NCBI GenBank assembly: GCA_030625995.1
Contig: DAOUPU010000094.1
Span: 1-8,827, forward strand
From: Flavobacteriaceae bacterium
GTDB lineage: Bacteria; Bacteroidota; Bacteroidia; Flavobacteriales; Flavobacteriaceae
Direction of reading: 5' to 3'
DNA: 8,827 nucleotides
Below, one piece after another: positions 1 to 6,137 of the stretch (positions within the stretch are counted from its first letter, which is position 1; each line of letters starts with the position of its first letter). A program made the translations under genes and the position numbers. Under the pieces are notes generated by a model. It made no database searches. It saw nothing but the letters and a program-made list of their open reading frames with translations, and was not told where the DNA came from.

Positions 1-314
1 CCTATTTTTGGCATGTCCCAAACAACTTTTGGTAGCATTCTGAATGCAACGACTATCTGTAGATCGGCGTTCAACATTTTTAACTGATCCAAAAAAAACG
101 GGTCTTTTAAGTTAGATGGCTGTAACACATTCAAATTGTGTTTCACCGCAAAAGTTTTTACTGCAGATTGTCTTATTTTTCTTCCTCTTCCAGCTGGTCT
201 ATCCGGTGCAGTAATTACTCCAACAAGGTTATATTTTTCGATTAACAAGTCCTCTAATGCCTTAACGGCAAATTCAGGAGTACCCATGAAAATTATTCGC
301 AAATCAGAGGTCAT
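1..314 (-). CDS. fmt: Methionyl-tRNA formyltransferase, N-terminal part (cut by window edge)
   Basis: Formylates the amino group of methionyl-tRNA(fMet) using 10-formyl-tetrahydrofolate, which makes the initiator tRNA for translation in the cytoplasm. The 104 complete codons show the Fmt N-terminal signature: RIIFMGTPEFAV at residues 6-17, PDRPAGRGRK at 37-46, LQPSNL at 65-70, and VVAFRMLPKVVWDMP at about 88-102. The last of these is the Bacteroidota form of the segment just before the catalytic Asn/His region, so the catalytic residues and the C-terminal tRNA-binding domain lie outside the window. The start is the ATG at 312-314. Its first bases overlap the recQ stop as ATGA, which points to translational coupling and fixes this start. 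It is the last visible gene of the ATPase-recQ-fmt operon. Confidence 0.96.
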   Translation of the reverse strand, partial: MTSDLRIIFMGTPEFAVKALEDLLIEKYNLVGVITAPDRPAGRGRKIRQSAVKTFAVKHNLNVLQPSNLKDPFFLDQLKMLNADLQIVVAFRMLPKVVWDMPKI

Positions 315-2215
315 TTATTCTTAATTATTTTATTTTGCGAAGTTAATCTTATTGAATTTTTTTCAACCATCAATTGTAGAGTTTTTATAATACTTTTTTT
401 ATCTGAATCCAATTGGCTTACAAGTTCATCGTAGGAGGTGGGTACATCTGTTTTGAGTATGTTGGTTATTTTATTTGCAATGTCACTGTAATCTGCTCTG
501 GTTTCTCTCTTTTTTTTTGAGATACAAACATCACATTTACCACATTCCTGTATATTTTTTTCACCGAAATAATTTAACAATTGAACGTTTCTGCAAATTC
601 CATTATTTTCGACATATGAGATAATGGATTTTGCCTTTTGAATTTTTACTTTTTTCTTTTTTTTCAAATTTTCTGAGATTTGAGCCATAACAAACTTTTC
701 ATCCCTCGGCACCAAAAATTTTAACTTTAGGTCGGAAGTAGACTTTTGGTAGATAATAATGTTATCATTTTCCAATTGCTTTAGCGATTTGATCACTTCT
801 ATCCTTTTTTGATTTAGTTTCTTGGCAATAGTGCTTTCATTTATTGTAATGAATTGGTCAAATGCCCCGCCATAATTTCTAAGAATAACTTTTAGCGTGT
901 TGTATAATCTTGGATTTAATTTTTCATACTCAAACAGAAAAGAATTCTTTACAATAATTTTAAAGGCAGATTTTCTGTTGGAATTTTGTTTGATGTCAAT
1001 GATATTCTCACTTTCAAAACTATTTAATACATAATATGTTTTTAATAATGACAGATCATAGGTATTGCAGAAATCTTGCAAGTTTAAATGGTAATAACGA
1101 TCATTTAATTCCCCATTACCGATTTGATAAAATTGATTGATTTTTTCATAGACTTGTTCAGAGTACTTAGGAGTCACAATCCCTTTTTCCAAATAGCTTT
1201 TAAAATCTATAATTGAACCATCATTAAAAATAAGCGTTGCATATGATTTAAAACCATCTCGTCCGGCTCGTCCCACCTCTTGCTGGTAATTTTCAACACT
1301 GTATGGAATGTTCATGTGTATAACGGCACGGACATTTGACTTGTCAATTCCCATACCGAAAGCATTCGTTGCAACGATAATAGGTATATTTTCGTTCATC
1401 CAGTTCTCCAATGCTTTTGATTTTTCTTCACTATCCATTCCACCATGGTAATATTGACTTTTGAAATTATTTAGATTTAAAAAATTTGAAATATTGATTG
1501 TTCTTTTCCTTGATCCGGCATAAACAATGACAGGTTCATCTATTTTTAGAAGTATTTGTTTTAATTTATGAAGTGCGTTTTCCGTTTTTATGATATTGTA
1601 AAATAAATTATTCCTGTAAAATGACTTCCTAAATATTTGAACATCTGACAATTCTAAATTTTCCACTATATCCGTCATTACTTTAGGAGTTGCAGTTGCC
1701 GTTAAGGCAATCATTTTTACATCTGGAAGTATTTTTTTTAAAATGGGAATTTTCAAATAAGCAGGTCTGAAATCGTGACCCCATTCAGATATACAATGAG
1801 CCTCATCGACGGCAATTAAGTTAACCTCTAATTGACCAATTTTATTCTGAATGAATTCCGATTGTAATTTTTCCGGAGACAAGTACAAAAATTTATAATT
1901 TCCAAATTGCAAATTGTCGAATGCTTTTATAGTATCCTCTGTGCTGTATTTAGACGTCAGTGCTATAGCCTTTATACCTTTGTTGTTCAAGGACATAACT
2001 TGATTTTCCATTAAAGCGATCAATGGGGAAATAACAATGCAAATGCCGTTTTTTATTAATCCTGGAATTTGAAAGCAAATTGATTTACCTGCACCTGTTG
2101 GTAATAATGCGAGAACATTATCCCCTCTAATTACCGCATTTATTATTTCCTCCTGAGGGTGGCGAAAACTCTGGTAATTCCAGTAATTCTTTAAAATATC
2201 CAGTGAGGTAGACAT
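311..2215 (-). CDS. recQ: RecQ-family ATP-dependent DNA helicase
   Basis: A 634-residue superfamily 2, 3'-5' DNA helicase for recombination and replication-fork repair. Visible motifs are motif 0 (FRHPQEEII, 17-25), Walker A (LLPTGAGKS, 37-45), DEAH (137-140) followed by the aromatic-rich loop HCISEWGHDFRPAY (140-153), TATAT (172-176), ATNAFGMGIDK (282-292) and QQEVGRAGRDG (311-321). Four cysteines at 541, 558, 561 and 564 have the RecQ zinc-site spacing (17, 3, 3). They sit about 160 residues later than in E. coli RecQ, after a helical, winged-helix-like region at about 350-510. I recall this order in other Bacteroidota RecQ proteins. The last 65 residues look like a small winged helix; I see no HRDC domain. 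The start is the ATG at 2215, 3 bp after the ATPase stop. The ATG at 2219 is in another frame. A basic KKKKKVK run and two long A tracts lie near the C-terminus. Confidence 0.95.
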   Translation of the reverse strand: MSTSLDILKNYWNYQSFRHPQEEIINAVIRGDNVLALLPTGAGKSICFQIPGLIKNGICIVISPLIALMENQVMSLNNKGIKAIALTSKYSTEDTIKAFDNLQFGNYKFLYLSPEKLQSEFIQNKIGQLEVNLIAVDEAHCISEWGHDFRPAYLKIPILKKILPDVKMIALTATATPKVMTDIVENLELSDVQIFRKSFYRNNLFYNIIKTENALHKLKQILLKIDEPVIVYAGSRKRTINISNFLNLNNFKSQYYHGGMDSEEKSKALENWMNENIPIIVATNAFGMGIDKSNVRAVIHMNIPYSVENYQQEVGRAGRDGFKSYATLIFNDGSIIDFKSYLEKGIVTPKYSEQVYEKINQFYQIGNGELNDRYYHLNLQDFCNTYDLSLLKTYYVLNSFESENIIDIKQNSNRKSAFKIIVKNSFLFEYEKLNPRLYNTLKVILRNYGGAFDQFITINESTIAKKLNQKRIEVIKSLKQLENDNIIIYQKSTSDLKLKFLVPRDEKFVMAQISENLKKKKKVKIQKAKSIISYVENNGICRNVQLLNYFGEKNIQECGKCDVCISKKKRETRADYSDIANKITNILKTDVPTSYDELVSQLDSDKKSIIKTLQLMVEKNSIRLTSQNKIIKNK

Positions 2216-2218
2216 ACA

Positions 2219-2755
2219 TTAAGATATTACTGAATTTAAAATAAATTGTACTCTTTCCTTAATACTGCCAATTGGAACATTTAGAATGGAATACTCTAAT
2301 TCGTTATAGGCTTTTGTTAGATGATTATGAATAGCCAAAGACTGCTCGTAACTCTCATATCTTTCGTTGTCGGATTGATATATTTCCTGCCAGGGAGGCG
2401 TCATAAATATAGTAGTATATCTGTATTTTAAACTTTTCTTTTTATATACATCAGGATAATCTACTCCGATATAATTCATATAGCCATGTATATCAGGGAT
2501 CCCGCGGTCGAAAAAAACAATATTGGTACTTTCTCTCTCAGCCTTAAGAAATTGTTGTTCTCGTCCTTCTAACAATAATTGACTAAACAACAAAGGTTCT
2601 TTTAAGAATAGTTGCTCTACACCATTATTTCTGGCTTCTAAAGTGACCTTTCGTGAAATTTCAGGCATGCAAAAATAATTTTGACTTATTAATTCATTAA
2701 TTAATGATGACTTTCCTGTGCCCGGACCACCAGTAATTACAATTTTTTTTTGCAT
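2219..2755 (-). CDS. Small P-loop ATPase/kinase-like protein (AAA_28-type)
   Basis: A 178-residue cytoplasmic P-loop NTPase of unknown substrate. The Walker A motif GGPGTGKS is at residues 9-16, directly after the first beta strand. FFDRGIPDIHGY (81-92) has the Asp-Arg pair seen in nucleotide- and nucleoside-kinase-like P-loop proteins. PPWQEIYQSDNERYES (120-135) and the following helix resemble the lid and C-terminal part of AAA_28 proteins, a group that includes the NadR ribosylnicotinamide-kinase domain. The family assignment is from memory of these motifs; a kinase role is inference. I chose the ATG at 2755, 7 residues before the P-loop. A longer frame from a TTG at 2809 adds 18 residues with no family resemblance. 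It is the first gene of the operon with recQ and fmt. A 9-A tract covers codons 2-5. Confidence 0.85.
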   Translation of the reverse strand: MQKKIVITGGPGTGKSSLINELISQNYFCMPEISRKVTLEARNNGVEQLFLKEPLLFSQLLLEGREQQFLKAERESTNIVFFDRGIPDIHGYMNYIGVDYPDVYKKKSLKYRYTTIFMTPPWQEIYQSDNERYESYEQSLAIHNHLTKAYNELEYSILNVPIGSIKERVQFILNSVIS

Positions 2756-2857
2756 GAAATAGTTTAGGTTAAGCTTAATATTAATTACAATTATTGAATA
2801 TTGCTCCAATTAGAAAATGTTCATAGTGTATGGATCTCTGCATTATAATTGTGTAAA

Positions 2858-2881
2858 CAAAGATAATAAACAATGTACTTA
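2858..2881 (-). promoter_or_regulatory. Candidate promoter for the ATPase-recQ-fmt operon
   Basis: On the minus strand TATCTTTG (2865 to 2858) is a perfect match to the Bacteroidota -7 consensus TAnnTTTG. No TTG lies at the usual 17-23 nt upstream. Instead TAAGTAC (2881 to 2875) sits 9 nt upstream of the box, and the same heptamer stands 10 nt upstream of the divergent promoter's box. Transcription would begin near 2851, giving a leader of about 95 nt to the ATG at 2755. Confidence 0.45.
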
Positions 2882-2989
2882 ATTTAATCCTTTAGATCAG
2901 TTCTGTTTGAATTATTAGTTCAGAGGGAATAGTATTTACAATAACCTGATATTGAATAATTTAAAAAAAACGATTTTTTGGAATGGAGA

Positions 2990-3014
2990 TAAGTACTTAA
3001 TATTTGTAAATTTG
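2990..3014 (+). promoter_or_regulatory. Candidate promoter for the DUF493 gene
   Basis: TAAATTTG at 3007-3014 matches the Bacteroidota -7 consensus TAnnTTTG. A perfect 10-bp palindrome TAAGTACTTA (2990-2999) stands just upstream; its TAAGTAC is 10 nt before the box. The nearest TTG-type -33 element is TTTTTTG ending at 2980, 26 nt from the box, which is longer than usual. Transcription would start around 3021, so the box lies downstream of the TTG at 2952 and supports the ATG at 3042 as the true start. Confidence 0.45.
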
Positions 3015-3041
3015 CAAGCAGAGCGTATAAAAAGAATAGTT

Positions 3042-3323
3042 ATGAGCAAAGAAAAAGAATTCTATGATAAATTGAAACTTAGTTTAGAAGAGACAACCAC
3101 GTTTCCTACAAACTATATGTTCAAATTTATTATTCCAACAGACAAGGATAAATTTGAGCAAATTGATAATATGTTTAATAAACTGGGAGCCGTTATTAGA
3201 TCAAAGACCTCAAAAAATGAAAAATTCACTAGTTTGACGATCTTAGTCGACATGAATACTTCCGGTGAAATTATTGAAAAGTACAAGGAAGTCGGTACCG
3301 TTGAAGGAGTTATTTCTTTGTGA
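3042..3323 (+). CDS. DUF493 (YbeD-like) family protein
   Basis: A 93-residue cytoplasmic protein recognised as DUF493 by its overall pattern: an N-terminal EKEFYDKLKLSLEE helix, then TTFPTNYMFKFIIP, then a LGAVIRSKTSKNEKFTSLTI strand-turn-strand segment, ending in YKEVGTVEGVISL. E. coli YbeD is the named relative, a small ACT-like alpha/beta fold; its biochemical role is not established. I took the ATG at 3042. An in-frame TTG at 2952 would add 30 residues unlike the family and would start upstream of the candidate promoter at 2990-3014. The gene is divergent from the ATPase-recQ-fmt operon and is followed by 85 bp before the foldase operon. A short T run follows the stop codon, but I see no clear terminator hairpin. 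Confidence 0.9.
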   Translation: MSKEKEFYDKLKLSLEETTTFPTNYMFKFIIPTDKDKFEQIDNMFNKLGAVIRSKTSKNEKFTSLTILVDMNTSGEIIEKYKEVGTVEGVISL

Positions 3324-3354
3324 TTTTTTTAACAATGAATTAATAAATAGATAA

Positions 3355-3362
3355 TATTTTTG
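3355..3362 (+). promoter_or_regulatory. Candidate -7 box for the envelope foldase operon
   Basis: TATTTTTG fits the TAnnTTTG consensus and lies 46 bp before the ATG at 3409, giving a leader of about 40 nt. No TTG is found 17-23 nt upstream, so this is a half promoter in a very AT-rich gap. Read-through from the DUF493 gene is the alternative. Confidence 0.35.
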
Positions 3363-3408
3363 ACCAAATTTAAAAATTACTTGTAAAGTAAAGAGCATAG
3401 ATCAATAG

Positions 3409-5304
3409 ATGGTGTTTAAAAAAGGATTATTACTTATAGTATTACTGTATACGGTATTATTAAGAGCTCAAGATAAAGAGGAAATTCTTCTAAGAATTGA
3501 TGATGAAAAAGTTTACTCTTCTGAATTCATCAGAGTGTTTCAAAAGAATAAGGATATTGTAGTTGATTATGAAAAAAAGAATTTTGATGATTACTTCAAT
3601 TTGTTTGTAGATTTTAAGATTAAACTAAAACAGGCGTATGAGTTAAAGTTAGATACTATCTCTTCTTACCAAAAAGAATTAGCTAAGTATAGGGAAATAC
3701 TAGTAACTCCCTATCTGCAGGATTCTTCAGCAACTGAATTTTTAATTAAGGAAGCATATGATAGAACAGTGACTGAAGTTGACGCGAGTCATATTTTAAT
3801 TAGAGTTGCTGCAGACGCCATACCAAAAGACACATTGATAGCTTATAACAGAATTATGGAGGCTAGAGATAAAATTCTAAATGGTCAATCATTTGAACAA
3901 GTTGCAAAACAGTATTCAGAGGATCCGTCAGTCCAAAACAATGGGGGTAGCCTGGGTTATTTTTCAGCTTTTTCAATGGTTTATCCTTTTGAAAATGCAG
4001 CTTTCAATACAAAGATTGGAGGTGTTTCGAAGCCTTTTAGAACGCAATTCGGATTTCATATTGTAAAAGCAAATAATAGAAGAACTTCTTTAGGGGAAGT
4101 TCAGGTGGCGCATATCATGGTAAAGAAAGATCCAAATGACTCAACATACGCCGAAACAAAAATATTCGACATTTACAATAAACTCAAGCAAGGGGATGAT
4201 TTTGCGCAAATAGCAAAAGAACACTCAGATGATACAAGCTCATCGATAAAAGGAGGTGTTTTGCCTAAGTTTGGAGCAGGTAGGATGATGCCTCCCTTTG
4301 ATGAAATTGCCTTTGGCTTATCAAATGAAGGTGATTTTTCTGATCCTTTTAAAACGGATTATGGTTGGCATATCTTAAAATTACTAAAAAAAATACCGGT
4401 TGGAAGTTTTGAAGAACAGTATTCTCAGCTTGAAGATAAGATTGAAAAGGGAAGCAGATCAAAATATGTAAAAAAAGCATTGGCTGAAAAACTCGAGAAT
4501 AATTATGAAATTTCAGAAAACAGAAATTTACTTAATTCATTTTATGGACCTAATGTTCAGGAAATGAAATCAGATGAAGTGTTATTGAAAATTGATAATG
4601 ATGCTTTCACCGTAAATGACTTCTACAAGTATTCTTTAACTAAAAGAAATCAAAATATAGGAGAGATCTATGAAGAATATAAGGTTGAAAAAATAATAAA
4701 TTATTATAAAGGAAATTTAGAATTTACGAATAAAGAATTCGCAGAAATTTATCGTGAATATAAAGATGGGCTCTTATTATTTGAATTATTGCAAAAATAT
4801 ATTTGGGAGAAGTCAGAGAAGGATACATTAGGGTTAAAAAAGTATTACAATAACAATAAAAACAATTATGTATGGAAAGAAAGAGCTGAGTTAACGATTG
4901 CCAGTTGTACTTCTCTGGACAAAGCAAAATTGGTAAAACAGTACTTAGAGAATGGTGAGTCCTTAGAAGAAATCAAAGGAATAGTTAATGAAGGAGCGAC
5001 AATTCACGTTCTTTTTAGTAGTGGGGTTTTAGAAAGAGAAAGCAATAAATTACCGGTAAATTATGAAATGGAGGTTGGTGTAAGTGAAATTTATAATGAG
5101 GAAAAACATCAATATACAATCATAAGATTAGATAAATTAATTCCTCCAACCAATAAAGAATTAAATGAAACTAGAGGTGAGGTAGTTAATGATTATCAAA
5201 ATTTTTTAGAAGAAAAATGGGTTCAGAGCTTAAGGGAAAAGTACAAGATAAAAATAAATAAAGGAGCATATAACAAATTAAAAGTTAAATACGGAGAAGA
5301 ATGA
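3409..5304 (+). CDS. Periplasmic peptidyl-prolyl isomerase with two parvulin domains
   Basis: A 631-residue exported folding factor. The signal peptide is a short basic start plus a hydrophobic stretch (residues 1-20, MVFKKGLLLI...), with likely cleavage at RA|Q after residue 20. A SurA-like helical region occupies about 25-120. The first PpiC-type parvulin domain (about 124-222) has VDASHIL with His128, GGSLGYF (179-185) and FGFHIVK with His217. The second (about 230-326) has VQVAHIMV with His235, KGG (281-283) and YGWHILK with His321. Both keep the two conserved histidines of active parvulins, so isomerase activity is likely. The last 300 residues are helical and charged, probably chaperone surface. 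It is the first gene of the operon; its TGA overlaps the lipoprotein ATG by 4 bp. The expected role is folding or escort of outer-membrane and secreted proteins. Confidence 0.93.
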   Translation: MVFKKGLLLIVLLYTVLLRAQDKEEILLRIDDEKVYSSEFIRVFQKNKDIVVDYEKKNFDDYFNLFVDFKIKLKQAYELKLDTISSYQKELAKYREILVTPYLQDSSATEFLIKEAYDRTVTEVDASHILIRVAADAIPKDTLIAYNRIMEARDKILNGQSFEQVAKQYSEDPSVQNNGGSLGYFSAFSMVYPFENAAFNTKIGGVSKPFRTQFGFHIVKANNRRTSLGEVQVAHIMVKKDPNDSTYAETKIFDIYNKLKQGDDFAQIAKEHSDDTSSSIKGGVLPKFGAGRMMPPFDEIAFGLSNEGDFSDPFKTDYGWHILKLLKKIPVGSFEEQYSQLEDKIEKGSRSKYVKKALAEKLENNYEISENRNLLNSFYGPNVQEMKSDEVLLKIDNDAFTVNDFYKYSLTKRNQNIGEIYEEYKVEKIINYYKGNLEFTNKEFAEIYREYKDGLLLFELLQKYIWEKSEKDTLGLKKYYNNNKNNYVWKERAELTIASCTSLDKAKLVKQYLENGESLEEIKGIVNEGATIHVLFSSGVLERESNKLPVNYEMEVGVSEIYNEEKHQYTIIRLDKLIPPTNKELNETRGEVVNDYQNFLEEKWVQSLREKYKIKINKGAYNKLKVKYGEE

Positions 5305-6137
5305 AATATAGTATATTCATATTATTTATTTTTAGTTTATTTTCTTGCAAAGAGCAAAGTGAAAAAAGTAATGCCGTAGCACGTGTTTATAATATCTATT
5401 TATACGAAGAAGATCTGCAAGAAAAAATGCCGACAGATTTAAGTAGAGAAGACAGCATTTTATTCAGAACAAGCTATATAAATGCTTGGGCCATGGAAGA
5501 GCTATTGCTAAAAAAAGCAAAATTGAATATTGGAGATGAAAATGATGAAATTCGTTCTTTAATAGATAAGTACGAAAAAGAATTGTTGATCGACAAATAT
5601 AAACAGGCTGTTGTACAGCAAGAGTTAGATACTATATTTTCTGAAGATGATATGGTGGAATATTATCAAAATAATAAAGCTATTTTTAGATTAAATGAAA
5701 ACTTGGTACAACTAAAGTACATTCATATTGATAAGGATATAAACGATGAAGCTGAGATAGTTCGGCTCTTTAAGTCTAATAAAGAAGAGGATGTTAACGA
5801 ACTTATAGATAGAGAATTAGAATTTAACTCATTTAATTTTAATGATAGTATTTGGATTAGTCAAAAAGACGTCATTAAAAAGCTGCCTTTTCTTAAAGAA
5901 GAAGGCAAGTTAAAAAAGAATAAATTTATGCAAAAAGAAGACTCTTTAGGAGTATATTTGCTGACAATTAATAACCTGCTGTATAGAAACGACATAGCAC
6001 CTAAAAGCTATGTGATTTCATCAATTAAACGTATGATTCTGCACAAAAGAAAATTAGAATTAGCAGAAATAATGGAGCGAACATTGGTTAGTGATGCCAT
6101 AGAGAAAAAACAATTTGAACTTTACAATAATGACTAA
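5301..6137 (+). CDS. Lipoprotein with SurA-like helices and an eroded parvulin-like region
   Basis: A 278-residue predicted lipoprotein. The signal is MKYSIFILFIF followed by lipobox LFSC, with Cys16 as the lipidated residue. KE follows the Cys, which only partly resembles flavobacterial surface-export signals, so periplasmic orientation is more likely. Residues 25-135 look like the SurA/PpiC N-terminal helical chaperone part (VARVYNIYLYEEDL, then charged helices and a DMVEYYQNNKAIF segment). Residues 136-226 have the order of a parvulin domain, from VQLKYIHIDKD to SLGVYLLTINN. The GG-LG core is absent and the final GyHii-type His is replaced (Tyr219), so it is probably not an isomerase. The start overlaps the upstream stop (ATGA), and the gene overlaps surA by 8 bp. 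It is probably a membrane-tethered holdase working with its neighbours; that role is inference. Confidence 0.8.
   Translation: MKYSIFILFIFSLFSCKEQSEKSNAVARVYNIYLYEEDLQEKMPTDLSREDSILFRTSYINAWAMEELLLKKAKLNIGDENDEIRSLIDKYEKELLIDKYKQAVVQQELDTIFSEDDMVEYYQNNKAIFRLNENLVQLKYIHIDKDINDEAEIVRLFKSNKEEDVNELIDRELEFNSFNFNDSIWISQKDVIKKLPFLKEEGKLKKNKFMQKEDSLGVYLLTINNLLYRNDIAPKSYVISSIKRMILHKRKLELAEIMERTLVSDAIEKKQFELYNND

Noticed and set aside
136..324. 62-codon open frame on the plus strand
   Set aside because: It lies opposite fmt, whose protein matches a known family residue by residue; the plus-strand product resembles nothing and is a shadow.
2217..2219. ATG overlapping the ATPase stop codon (TAATG) as a recQ start
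   Set aside because: It is in a different frame from recQ; the in-frame start is the ATG at 2215.
3292..3299. CGGTACCG palindrome near the end of the DUF493 gene
   Set aside because: A short palindrome inside coding sequence, with no T tract close enough to act as a terminator.
3321..3330. T run after the DUF493 stop as an intrinsic terminator
   Set aside because: No GC-rich or otherwise convincing hairpin precedes it.
3881..4066. 61-codon plus-strand frame overlapping the first parvulin domain
   Set aside because: It lies in another frame of a clearly conserved domain, so it is a shadow.
4724..4927. 67-codon minus-strand frame inside the foldase gene
   Set aside because: A shadow in AT-rich coding DNA; no start context or recognisable protein.
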